Of a DNA stretch of 60,000 nt, positions 34,129-44,535 are shown piece by piece (position 1 is the stretch's first letter; each line of letters opens with the position of its first letter). This stretch comes from Adiantum capillus-veneris (Eukaryota; Streptophyta; Polypodiopsida; Polypodiales; Pteridaceae). A program made the translations under genes and the position numbers. The stretch covers positions 25,232,451 through 25,292,450 of the forward strand of contig CM043948.1 in NCBI GenBank assembly GCA_014529385.2. Direction: 5' to 3'. Below the pieces are notes generated by a model. That model was given only the letters and a program-made list of their open reading frames with translations, made no database searches and was not told the origin of the DNA.

Positions 34129-34196
<68 letters not shown>
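34129..34196. repeat. (CT)n(CA)n compound microsatellite
   Basis: About 18 CT and 16 CA units; left border of SINE-like copy 2. Confidence 0.95.
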
Positions 34197-34197
<1 letters not shown>

Positions 34198-34313
34198 CCC
34201 AAGTGTGGTAGATTGGATAACCCAATTCCCTTTGAAGTATCAAGTCTTGCGTTGAATACTCATTGGGTGGATAGATCTTTGAGGTCTCTTGGGATTATTC
34301 CTACAACATTAAA

Positions 34314-34316
<3 letters not shown>
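34196..34316 (+). repeat. tRNA-derived SINE-like repeat, copy 2
   Basis: Plus-strand unit with A-box-like TGGTAGATTGG (34,206-34,216) and a weaker B-box-like region (34,249-34,261), homologous to copy 1 throughout, e.g. the reverse complement of CCCAAGAGACCT. It lies about 300 bp beyond the TRM61 stop codon. Confidence 0.55.

Positions 34317-34377
<61 letters not shown>
34316..34377. repeat. (TC)n(AC)n compound microsatellite
   Basis: About 15 CT and 16 CA units; right border of SINE-like copy 2. Confidence 0.95.
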
Positions 34378-34379
<2 letters not shown>

Positions 34380-34613
34380 CACGCACAAAAACTTAGCATA
34401 CACAAGCATGAATACAAATTGCTTGCACTAAACTGAGGATTCACTAAATTTGATAGTCAGTTGACAGTCGACATCCGAGGAAATCACATAAATGACATGT
34501 ATAGCCAGGCTTGCCCTGAAAGTACACATTGAGAGCTCTGCCACAACCTGGGAAAGAAAAACCGAGACAATGCAAGCATTTGCATCACTGCTAAAGCAGA
34601 GACTCAGCCATTT

Positions 34614-35246
34614 CTAGCTGGTGTATGCAAGAGCAAATGTAAGGTAGCCTGTGTGACCTCGTGTTTCTGGCACAGGCTTTGCCATTCGGAAGCCTGGTTT
34701 TTTACGAATTAATCCCTCACAAGTGCGGACGGTATCAGGGCATTCACTTGCTTGGCCCGTTCCACCTTTCAAGCACACCTTCTTGTGTGGAGGTGAGGAG
34801 AGCTTGTCTTCACTTGCTTCCAGAGTTTCTTGCCGTGTTACTTCCTGTTGCACAGGCTTCAAATGTTCTTCTCGAACCTCATAAGTTCTCATAAGAACCT
34901 CAAATATTCGTATATCTGGTCCATAATCCATAGAATGTGAGCATGCAAATCGAAGTAAAGTTAGTTCTGTAAGAGGGGTGCACAAACAAATCACACACCT
35001 GTAAATTTATGTTTCCGCAATGCTTCACAACTTCTCTGAACTTGCTCAATACATGGCGAAAATGAACACAAGGCACCATTGCACCGTAGAACTTTCACAG
35101 CTGAGGGAATTGCTAACCAAGGTTGAGGGAGATCAAGAAAAACTGCGTCTAGTTTCCCATTTAGTGTGTCTGGAAACCCAAGACCTTGTACGTCACGAAC
35201 GTCAACCATTACAATCCCCTCCAAGCCATTCTTGACAAAATCCTGC
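34614..35246 (-). CDS. TRM61: tRNA (adenine(58)-N1)-methyltransferase catalytic subunit TRM61, last two exons
   Basis: TRM61 with TRM6 forms the nuclear tRNA m1A58 methyltransferase, using S-adenosylmethionine. Two exons are visible. Exon 35,246-34,999 encodes RQDFVKNGLEGIVMVDVRDVQG, the catalytic-core motif LDAVFLDLPQPW and GALCSFSPCIEQVQRSCEAL. An 83-bp GT-AG intron (34,998-34,916, phase 1) follows. Exon 34,915-34,614 encodes RIFEVLMRTYEV, a variable Glu/Lys-rich linker, the conserved ending RGHTGYLTFA, and a stop. The acceptor before the first exon (TTGGTCAG, 35,247-35,250) splits an Arg codon. Both exons are clean. The N-terminal half (SAM-binding motifs I-III) was not found up to 36.3 kb, where retrotransposons begin. 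Either the intron is over 24 kb or the gene is truncated. Confidence 0.9.
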
Positions 35247-36300
35247 CTGACCAATAAGTCACAGAAATTTAGTTCAAGACTGAAAACTCTGGAAACACAA
35301 TTTACTAAAGCCTTGCATTGGCAGGACTGCACCGAAGCAACCAACATACCCACTCAAGGTTTAAAAATCATTAGTGAAGTCAATTCTTACAATGTAGCAT
35401 AGCCAAGTCAACCAAAACGTATGGTACCCACGAACATAATGCATGTGCCTTTCAAGATGTGTTGTGATAACTCAGTCTTTATAACAGCTATAGCTAGCTC
35501 ATGACCAAATTAACCACTCTTTTTGCAGGAGCCATGTTTGAGCAACTACATGAATTGAGACTTAGTTACAATCTGAGCATTCATGAACTGCAATTAAACA
35601 TGCAGATAAATGACCTAAAGAATGGATTATGAGACAATCCAAAAATGTAACTCCGTGCCTCTCTATCATGGAAAGTTAAACAAAGACAAGAAAGTGCACT
35701 CCTCATCATGCAAATTCACTAATAATACATGTACCTAAATGATTCCAAATGGGTTTTACATCAGTTGGAGGTAACAAATGAAGAAATAAGATATATCCTT
35801 AGAAACTGCAAGTTATAAGCTCATGGTAGTTGTACACAACCATCAGCTATGTGATGCAACATTGACTAAGACTAGGCATCCCCACCTACGCATTAGCGCA
35901 GCTGAACTAGGTATCAACCTATAATCAGAAACACACACAAGAATATACAAGAAATTAATGGGAAACAAAAAACTCACTGCTAGAGACGAAAACAATTAGC
36001 ACAAAGTTCAATTGGGATGAAAACTTCAGTGCGAGGTCAACAATGCTGCATGTTTGCTAATATGCTTCAAAAATAGACCTAATTGAATCCAAGAGCAGCC
36101 CAAATTTACTTTCAAAAGATATGGATAGGCTTCTTTCAACATTGGTACGAGTGTTATGTTATACTCATCATCACTCTCTCTTCAGTCTGGCTAGGATCTC
36201 CTCTCTCTAAAACCATGTCCAAGGGCCATCCCTCTTGTCCACAAATTGTTAATCATCCATCTAATCTAGATGGCATGGCGATTTTGCAAATGAAACTTCT
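35247..36300. other. Probable TRM61 intron
   Basis: No exon-like coding similarity on either strand; ends where gypsy sequence begins at 36,301. Confidence 0.5.
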
Positions 36301-36609
36301 CTAGTAATCGCATCTAGATCCATCCCGGATCTCACTGATGTCGGATTAACTAATCCCATATTGCGACCATGTTCATAGATTTCTCGAGGCCGAAATAATG
36401 CAGTCATTTGGTCAATCATTCCTTCTGCACTCAAGCACTGTCATGTGCGAGTAATCATTTTCGGGAATCCCAATCCATCAATCACACATTGAGTTCATGC
36501 TGAGCAGAGTGGTTCAATCAATCGGTTCTAGCTGTGTGGCCATCTCATCCCGAAGGAACTCTTGATGCGCTCATGACAGTTCTATTCAATCACTCATCAT
36601 GGTTCATAT
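36301..36609 (-). mobile_element. Gypsy 3' untranslated fragment (family A)
   Basis: Matches the post-pol region of E5 and of the 36.9-kb element in reverse orientation (shared ATCTAGATCCATCCCGGA-type phrase). No coding or LTR part accompanies it. Confidence 0.6.
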
Positions 36610-36916
36610 ATTGTCTTATGCAAAGTGCCCTACCCAATTTCCAACAACCGTCACTTAAAAATAATAAGTGAAAAATGTCAAAAATAGGGAAAATAGGTTT
36701 AATGCACTCGAAAATGCTCCTGATGGATTTTGATGGTAATGTTGATGATCATGTTGTGTGCAACCAGAGGATATGTATCTACTCTAAGTGTCTAGACATG
36801 CACGGTCTGCGAACAGACTCACAAAGGTGCCAGAATACTTCCTCATCTAACTGAACTGAACCCACGTCATGAAGTAGCGTGTCCACGTACACATAGAGTT
36901 AGATGTGCACGTGACA
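36610..36916 (-). mobile_element. Family N LTR fragment
   Basis: Minus strand starts TGTCACGTGCACATC and follows the first 310 bp of LTR1, including GAGTCTGTTCGCAGACCGTG. It is truncated before the TATA region. Confidence 0.75.
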
Positions 36917-36924
36917 CCACATCC

Positions 36925-39465
36925 TCGTGACACTTGACTTGAAGAATGTTCATGAAGTTAGAAGCTTTTTGGGCTTGTGTTCTTACTACCGGCGATGCAT
37001 TCGGAAGTTTGCAGAGATGGCTTCGCCTTTGCACTTGTTGACTCGGAAAGGAGTCCCTTCCTCCTGGGGTCCGACAGAGATGACTGCTTTTCAGACACTT
37101 AAGGAAAAATTGACTATTGGACCAGTGTTGGCTTTGCCAAACTTGGAAAAGCCATTAAGTTTATTGTGATGCTTGTGGTCGTAGTCTGGGAGCTGTCTTG
37201 ATGCAAGAAGGCCATGTGATTGCTTATGAAAGAAGAATGTTTTCAAGGCCAGAATTGGTAGCACAGATTTATGAGAAAGAGCTATTGGCAATGATCCATG
37301 CTCTTACACATTATCTACTAGAAGCCGATTTCACGGTCTTTACTGATCATCAAAGTCTACACGCTACTTCTTATCACAGAAGCAGCTTTCGGAAAAGCAG
37401 ATGCGGTTGGCTAACATCTTGTCACAGTTTCACTTCCAGATTGTCCGTGTTCAGGGACAGAAAAACTTAGTGGCAGATGCATTGTCTCGGAAGCCCCTCA
37501 TTTTGGTTATTTCCGTGATACATCACAAAGGCTTAGAGGATATGGTTGACCAGTATGCCACCGATCCGGACTTTACCACCGATGTTTTTACTCGGATACA
37601 GAATGGGGAGATAGTGCCATGATATTCCATACGGGATGGCTACTTGATGAAGAAAACAATGTTGTGTGTTACACAGCCTTTGAGAGAAAAGGTTTTGACA
37701 GAGTGGCATTGTCCACCATTTACGGGTCACCACGGCATCGACACCACCTTGAAGGGGTGGAGCGTTATTTCTTTTGGCCGAGACTCAAGAAAGATGTGGA
37801 CGACTTTGTTCGCAGTTGTTTAGTATGCCAGAAGGTCAAGTTTGACAAGCATAAGGCACAAGGATTACTACAGCCTTTACCCATTCCCACCCACCCCTAA
37901 GAAAGTATTGCAATGGATTTCATCTTTGATCTCCCGAAGACACAGAGTCTGCACGATGGCATTTGGACTGTCATTGACAAATTTAGCAAGCAAGCTCACT
38001 TCATTCCAGTGAAGAAAACAGTCAAGCCGGACCATTTGACGAGACTGTTCATTGCACAGATATTTTGGTTACATGGCATGCCTGAGACAATCGTCTGCAA
38101 CAGAGATCCCTGATTCACGAGTTTGTTTTGGAGGGCTATTTGAAAGAACATTGGCACGTGGTTGCAATTCCACACGCAGACAGATGGGCAATTTGAGATC
38201 GCAAATTCAGTTGTTTTGGATTTACTGAAGTCTTACATCTCTAATCAGAAGACTCAAATGGGAAATTTTTTTGCCTTTGGTGGAATTTTCCTACAATAAC
38301 ACGGTTCACTCTCTTCGATGGGGAAGGCGCCATTTGAGATAATTGAAGGTGCTCAAAAGGTTCTACCCTTTCTTAGCACTAAAAACAAGATTTTTGAAGC
38401 CGACCAATACACGAGGGACTTGGACACTGCTTTTGCCAAGGTCCACGAGGCTTTAGAGAAGTCTCAAGTACGACATAAGAAGGCAGCAGATCGGCATCAA
38501 CGAGACTTGAAACTAAAGGAAGACGATTGTGTCACAAACGGATGACGACGTGGGCAGTACGGATTTCCGTGTTTTGCGCTGACAGCTGCTGGCATGGCAG
38601 GCTGTACGGATTTTCGCAAATTACGCTGACTGCTTTTTGACAACTTACGGAGCCTATTGCTTTTTGGGGGATTATTGCTTTTAAGTTTAAAGCTTTTGGA
38701 TCAAGTTGTTTTTGAGTGTAAGTGCTTTTGGGGCTCTGCTTTTGGCATCCCTTAGGGCCTCACTTCTCAAAGAATCTGGATGCAGACTCTGAGAGCGAGG
38801 ACCCTGCGGCAGTTGTACTTTGCTCAAAGATTAATATAAAAGAAATACCGAAAGGGGCACAAGTCTTTGGGGCCAATCTCTCTGGACACGAACTACGTCT
38901 GGATATGTTGATCGAATTGAACTGTGATTTTGAAGTTGTGAAGTTTTTGAAGTGATTCTCTCTCGTGTCGCGACAGATTCTAGACTTGGGGTGTCCAAGT
39001 TTGTTACAATTGGGTGCTCTTACGTTTTGAAAAGGCACGCGTAAGGAAGGAGCGGCTTTTTCCAAAGCTTGGTATGAGGTATTATGGCCCTTTCCAGATT
39101 AAAGAAAAGACAAGTGAAGTCTCCTTTCGACTCAGGCTGCCAGATACTTGGAAGATTCACAATGCATTCCATGTGAGTCTCTTGAAACCTTTTAAAGGTG
39201 AGGTGCCACTTGATGGGGAGCCTAATGAGCAACTCGAAGAGAAAGAGAGCGAGGAGAAACTTGTTCCTGAACAGATTTTGGCACACAAAAAAAGAAAAGT
39301 GAAAAGTAAAGTGATTCGGCGGTTCTTAGTTAAATTCAAGAACTATCCGGCATTAGATGCAAAGTGAATGGAGGAGGAGGACCTAGCAGATACTCCTTAG
39401 ATTATGGAACTTTACCTTGAAGCATTCAGTTTAACTGCGCCTACTCCGAGAGATCCCGCAGATTA
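36925..39465 (+). pseudogene. Chromovirus pol remnant (gypsy-F): RNase H, integrase, chromodomain
   Basis: It begins mid-RT (DLKNVHEVRSFLGLCSYYRR) and runs through RNase H (AYERRMFSRPELVAQIYEKELLAMIHAL; FTDHQSL), integrase HHCC (HHGIDTTLKGVERYFFWP, then CLVCQKVKFD near 37,830), the catalytic core (SIAMDFIFDLPKTQ; GMPETIVCNRDP; HTQTDGQFEIAN) and the integrase tail, then a chromodomain-like segment (RRFLVKFKNYPALDAK). A solo LTR at 38,530-39,008 splits the integrase tail. Several stops and a deletion near 38,165 are also present. Confidence 0.9.
38530..39008 (+). mobile_element. Solo LTR of family A inside gypsy-F
   Basis: A 479-bp LTR starting TGTCACAAAC and ending GTTACA, flanked by ATTG on both sides (38,526-38,529 and 39,009-39,012). 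The gypsy-F reading frame resumes exactly after one copy of the ATTG, which proves insertion and loss of the internal region. It contains ACGT-core boxes near 38,545 and the conserved LTR box at 38,836-38,876. Confidence 0.9.
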
Positions 39466-39920
39466 GTAGGGTTGAATCTGGTGCAGAGGGATTACACAAG
39501 AGGGAAGTCACCCGCTCCTTTGTCACAGATTACCTGGATTGAATAGAGCTCCCTTTCGGTTTCAGGGATACTGCTGTGCTGACAGTATTCTGTTGTATGA
39601 CTTTATGAAATGGAATTCTCGAAATTGAATATGAATGATTCGTACTCTCTGATCTGACTTGTTTGAGTGCACGAACTGAAAGACGAAATGGCTGCAACAT
39701 TTCGCTCTCATAAATCTCTATAGACATGATCGCGATAAGGATTAGCTAATCCGGCATCAGTGAGGTCCGGGATGGATCTAGATGCGGTTACTAAATACGT
39801 TACCGGTAGTCATGGTCTGAGATTTGGAATGAATTTTCTATGATTGATTTGTCATTGATGTTTTGTAATGTCATGAGCAGTGATGTGACTGTCGTCTTTG
39901 TACAAGTGTTAGATGTGTCG
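39466..39920 (+). other. 3' untranslated region of gypsy-F
   Basis: Homologous to the post-pol block of E5. It ends abruptly at the copia-2 LTR, before any PPT. Confidence 0.7.
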
Positions 39921-39950
39921 TGTCTAGAGCGTCGGTACAGCAGGAAGGCG

Positions 39951-40245
39951 GAGTACAGCACCTCACTGATCGAAGCAGGAGGCGGAGTACAGCACCTCAC
40001 CTCACCTTTAAAGGTTTCGGTAAAGCAGGAGGCGCTGTACTCAGGTGAGGTGAGGTGTTGTACTCCGTCTTTAGAGGTGAGGTGCTGTACTCCGTCTCTT
40101 GAAACCTTTTAAAGGTGAGATTTAAAATACCGAGACGGAGTACAGCACCTCACCTTTAAAAGTTTCGGTAAAGCAGGAAGCAGGAGACGGAGTACAGCAC
40201 CTCACCTTTAAAAGGTTTCGGTAAAGCAGGAGGCGCAGTACAGCA
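39951..40245. repeat. Cluster of direct and inverted GTACAGCACCTCACC units
   Basis: At least four forward units (near 39,952, 39,978, 40,139, 40,190) and two inverted ones (near 40,046, 40,079), most with an attached CCTTTAAAAGG(TTTC) palindrome. The best hairpin pairs 40,070-40,098 with 40,132-40,160 at 28 of 29 positions around a 33-nt loop. Confidence 0.85.
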
Positions 40246-40268
40246 GAGAGCTAGCGCTAGAGATCGAA

Positions 40269-40270
<2 letters not shown>

Positions 40271-40330
<60 letters not shown>
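40271..40330. repeat. (GA)n microsatellite
   Basis: 30 AG units within the copia-2 LTR. Confidence 0.95.
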
Positions 40331-40332
<2 letters not shown>

Positions 40333-40464
40333 CACGTTTTTGGGGAAAACTCAATAAGTGAGTTTTGGGTTTTCTCACTTTCATTTAAGTGACTTTAAAA
40401 AAATATGTCCAGACAAAGTATAAAAATGTATAAAAAGGGATTATTTAGGCCTTTAACCCAGCAA

Positions 40465-40474
40465 CCTCCCACTT
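40465..40474 (-). promoter_or_regulatory. Polypurine tract of copia-2
   Basis: Minus strand AAGTGGGAGG immediately upstream of the LTR start. Confidence 0.75.
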
Positions 40475-40499
40475 AAAGGCATAAATGACGCCTTTAAGT

Positions 40500-41438
40500 T
40501 AACCAATTCCCACCAGCTGTATGCAATGCTCATGTTGAGCCTTAGCAAGACTCTCGGTGAGAACATCTGCAGGGTTATCCTATGTATGGATCTTAGTCAA
40601 GGTGACTAGACCATCCTCCAATACCTGTCGTATGAAGTGGTACCACACATCTATGTGTTTGGTACGCGCATGAAACATGGCATTTTTGGCTAAGTAGACA
40701 GCACTCTGGCTATCACAACCCAACACAGGTGTATGAGCAGGCATGCCAAGTTCTTTTGCAAGTCCGCCCAACCAGATGGCCTCCTTTGAAGCCTCTGTGG
40801 TTAAAATGTATACAGCCTCAGTAGTACTCAATGCCACAATTTTCTGCAACCTAGAACACCAAGAGACTGCACCACCAACAATAGCAAATACATATCCACT
40901 GGTAGATTTCCTAGTATCCATGTCACCTGCCATGTCTGCATCGCAATATCCCTACAGCTTTAAGTCACTTTTGCCATAGCAAATACACTTTGATTATGTA
41001 CCTTTCAAATATCTCAGAATGCATTTGACAGCTTCTCAATGCGCTTTTCGACATGTATCAACTAACAACTCCCACTACATAAGCAATGTCGCGACGAGTG
41101 GCAACCATAGCATACATAAGAGAACCACAAGCTGATGCATAAGGCATTCCCTTCATTGCTTTCAATGCCACCTCATTCTTTGGGCAATCTGCCTTACTAA
41201 GCTTAGTGTATGGAGGTAAAGGTACTCCAAGAGGCTTACCATTAGCCATATTAAACCTGTCAAGTACTTTTGCAATGTACCTTTCTTGATATAAAAACAG
41301 CAATTTCAGCTTTCTATCTCTTTTAATACGCATGTCCAAAATATGCTCTGTATCACCCAAAATCCTTCATAGCAAATGCTGAATTTAGCTTACGTTTCAG
41401 AGCATCAACACTAGTCTTATGTTTTCCGGCAAGCAGCA
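40500..41438 (-). pseudogene. RT C-terminus and RNase H of copia-2, left part
   Basis: Minus strand from 41,438: LLAGKHKTSVDALKRKL (directly after the split YVDD motif), GDTEHILDMRI, PYASACGSLMYAMVATRRDIAYVVG, a frameshift near 41,050, then RNase [34 protein letters not shown] and [24 protein letters not shown]. Its partner is at 55,193-55,640, across the 13.7-kb insertion. Confidence 0.9.
41434..41438 (+). repeat. Target-site duplication CAGCA, left copy
   Basis: Identical to 55,188-55,192; the pair brackets the family N array inside copia-2. Confidence 0.85.
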
Positions 41439-42580
41439 TGTCATGTGACACATCCAACCCTATGTATCCGTGGATAAGCTACAGTACGACAAGGGTTCAA
41501 TCAGTCCAGTCAGTCTAGATTTAGAAGAGATCTGGCACTTTTGTGAGTCTGTTCGCAGACCGTGCATGCCCAGACACTTAGTGTAGATGCATATCCTCCG
41601 GTTGCACACAACATGATCATAAGCATTCCCATCAGAATCCATCAGAATCCTTCAGGGGAATTTTCCAGTGTATTTGACCTATTTTCCCTATTTTTAACAT
41701 TTTTCAATTATTAATTTAAGTGACTTATGTTGGACATTAGGTAGGGCAAATTGAGTAAGTTTGTATATAAGCAAACCTAGGCTAGCACTAATTGGCAGAA
41801 GAGGCAGCAGGAGCACCAGTGCTCAACAGGCAACTTCTCAACAAACCTCCCTTGGTGGCGTTTTCCCGCCAAGCAGAAAGACTCCCCTAGCCCTAGCGTT
41901 TTTCCTCAGCATCAACCTTGGCGTTTTCTTCAACAGATACCCATCGCCCAGCAGATCCCAGCCTCTAGCGTTTTCCGAAGCAAGCAGTCATCGCCATAGA
42001 TCACCATCCTGGCTGGCGTTTTTCAGCATCACATGATCAGCCACATGCATGGCGTTTTCAGCCCTAAAGACCGGCAGTTTTCAGCCATTAAGAACCTGCC
42101 CACATCAACGGTTTTGGTATCAGATCATTTCAGCCATTAGCGTTTTTTAGGACAACAGCCATTCAGCCTCAGATTTCAACAATAGCGTTTTTGGAACAAC
42201 AGATAAAGAGTAGCAGATTTCAGCCATAGCGTCGGTCTCGCCATCCCGTCGTCGACATCGACCTAGCCTAGACTTGCATCAATCACATGCATTCAGTTTG
42301 TACCAGTTTGTGCAATCAATAGTAGACCACTCTCGCCGACGAGAGGGGGGCCTTCGGAGGAGGGTTTTAGAACGTCTTGGTGTCGTATTTCTCTTCTCTC
42401 TCTATCTCCCAGTCTCATACACTTGCACGCACAGTGTCCATTCACTTTGTTTGTGTCCATTGCACTCTCTCACTAAAAGGACGGAAGGCTCTCCCTTCCA
42501 TAAGAAAAAGGAACCCTTGAGCACAGTTCGGAGCACTCATCTTGAGCAAAGTTCAAACATTCATTCCGCTGCACCTAACA
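41439..42580 (+). mobile_element. Family N LTR1
   Basis: A 1,142-bp LTR starting TGTCATGTGACAC and ending CACCTAACA before a PBS. It contains a TATA-like TATATAAGC near 41,764 and about ten degenerate GCGTTTT-containing units at 41,855-42,215. It keeps a 100-bp segment (about 42,328-42,431) missing from LTR2. Confidence 0.9.
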
Positions 42581-42581
42581 T

Positions 42582-42593
42582 TGGTATCAGAGC
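42582..42593 (+). promoter_or_regulatory. Primer-binding site, family N copy 1
   Basis: TGGTATCAGAGC, perfect iMet PBS. Confidence 0.9.
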
Positions 42594-43009
42594 TTTGGCA
42601 GTGTTCTGTATGACTCAAGGAAATAACCACAAAATTTCTTTTTGCTTGTTGAGGTTGCAAGAACCAAAGTTCACTTGGGCGTGTCGATTCCTAATCGTGT
42701 TTTCGAAGAGTGACAAGAAACCCAAGAAAGAAGGGCTTGTCCAGCCTCCCCTTGTGCCTCTTTTCACTAGCGGCCGGCCAATCGACGTGAAGTGGGAAAA
42801 AGCAACCTTGGTGTGAGCTCAAGGCCGCCAAGGGGTGCACCCGCGGAAAAGAGCAAAGCTCGGATGAAGAGAAGATCCTTCTCTAACACAGATTACAAGC
42901 GAAAGAAGAACCTCAAAAACTAAAGAACCCCAAGAACCAAGAGCCCCAAGAATCCAAGTTCCTTGTGAACTTAAGAACCCAAGAACCCACAAGAACCCAC
43001 CACTTCAGA

Positions 43010-43606
43010 ATGGTCATCACTCGAAGCGGAATGGATATTTCGCTTGGAGGTGATGAGCATAAGAGAGGCGAAGAAGAATTTTCCCCACCAAGAGGTTTTT
43101 CCGACTCTCCCGCTTCCCAATCTACGTCAAGAATTGCACTAACTCCTATGGAGGCTTTCGACAAGATGGTGATGGACATGAAGTAAGAGCGCGAAGCACG
43201 AAAAACAAAAAGAGAAGCAGACAGAAACGCCTACAAAGAAGAAATGGCAGCCATAGAGCGTGAGTACGACTTGGAAGAAAAAGAAAGTAAAGCCAAATTT
43301 GATCGCAAGAACCAAGCAAGAAAAGAAAAGAGCGACCAACACATGAAAGAGTTCTTGCGACTCTTGTCTCAAGGACAAGCATAGATGCAAGAGATTCAGG
43401 AAAAGGAGACTCTCTCAGTCTCTTCTTCTCCCAAGCATGACACACAAAATTTGCATGATGATGATTTGAATGACAATAATATGCATGATGATTTGAATGA
43501 TAATGATGAGCATGATGATTTGAATGACAATGACAAGCATGATGATTTGCATAATGATCACAATGTGATTTCTCACGAGCATGATGATTTGTATGATCAG
43601 ACGTGA
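43010..43606 (+). pseudogene. Family N ORF1, copy 1 (unrecognised, Asp/His repeats)
   Basis: The frame begins MVITRSGMDISLGGDEH at ATG 43,010 and stays in one frame to TGA 43,604, broken only by TAA 43,184 and TAG 43,382. Order: short N-terminus with SRIALTPMEAFDKMVMDMK; a strongly charged, probably coiled-coil stretch (KREADRNAYKEEMAAIEREYDLEEKES); QEIQEKETLSVSSSPKH; then repeats of (M/E/K)HDDLNDND. No gag core, zinc knuckle or pol motif. It sits where gag is expected in this pol-less element. Confidence 0.6.
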
Positions 43607-44535
43607 TTGTTCACAAGGATGATTGTTTAGTTGATGCTTTTTCTAGCAAAGCTAACCTCGTTGCAGATTCGATCAATCACGAAGAATCGATCTTGGCTCT
43701 CGAGCTTAGGTCCAAAGCACCCCTTCAAGAAGAACCGATCTTGGCTCTTAAGCCTCGGTCCAAAGAACCCTCACAAGAAGTACTATGTGTTCGCATGATT
43801 AGTCAACACACATTGCACGGAGTGTTTCATTCATGATTGTTTCCTGTATTTTAGTCAGCGTCTTTATGTGATCCCTTTTACTAGGCATGACATATTGTAC
43901 GTTGAGCACGTTTCACTCATGAATGAGCAAGGATGTATGCGGATTGTTCATGAAAAGCTGAAAAGTATGCATTCAAGGACGTCACACTCCATGTCTCTTC
44001 CTTGGCATGACACATTTGTAGAAAGAGCACATAAAAGTATGAGCACCAAGCATGGGCATTTCCGTTGTGAATTGCCACAGTTCATTGCTTTAGATTAGAA
44101 AGACAAAATTCGATCTCATTGTTTGCGTGTGTGTGGTGAACGGTTTAGCACTCCGTCTCTTTGTTCATCTACATTGCATGCACAGTCTTTGAGGAAGACA
44201 AGATTTTTTCCACTCACTTTACATGGAATGGGTATGTTCATGTTTTTGTGTTGGAAATGGTTTCAGGAATTTTCTGTCATGGAGATTCTTAAAGAAGAAA
44301 GAAGCATGACTCTCGACGAAGTTGAAGCATCGAAGGAGCCACAGAAGACTTTGTATCGCTTTCGGCGCGGCCAAAAGAAGCAAGCGTTGTAGACCTTTAT
44401 GAAGTTCAAGTACCGCACGACCCACACATCAGAGTGGGCCAGCGACGGGTCCCTTCCAGGATTCCAGATGCTATTGGCGATCTCCCTCGACGCCATACAG
44501 TTCGGTACCAGTACCTCACTTTGAAAAGGAGGGGA
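43603..44535 (+). pseudogene. Family N ORF2 region, copy 1
   Basis: After ORF1 a second frame encodes two 16-residue repeats (EESILALE.RSK / EEPILALKPRSK, 43,680-43,775). A third open region (43,868-44,392, one stop at 44,096) contains RHDILYVEHVSLMNEQGC and PWHDTFVERAH. Nothing is recognised. It ends at a polypurine tract (44,523-44,535). Confidence 0.45.
44523..44535 (+). promoter_or_regulatory. Polypurine tract, family N copy 1
   Basis: GAAAAGGAGGGGA directly before LTR2. Confidence 0.85.

Larger units (their letters stand above)
39921..40463 (-). mobile_element. 3' LTR of copia-2
   Basis: Minus strand starts TGCTGGGTTAAAGGCC next to a polypurine tract. The far end is placed near 39,921 where gypsy-F homology stops, so it is approximate. 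It is longer than the related copia-3 LTR (304 bp) because of an inverted-repeat cluster and a (GA)n tract. Confidence 0.65.

Noticed and set aside
42274-42816. 180-codon ORF spanning the end of family N LTR1 and its PBS
   Set aside because: It crosses LTR, PBS and leader, has low-complexity composition and is not preserved as such in copy 2.
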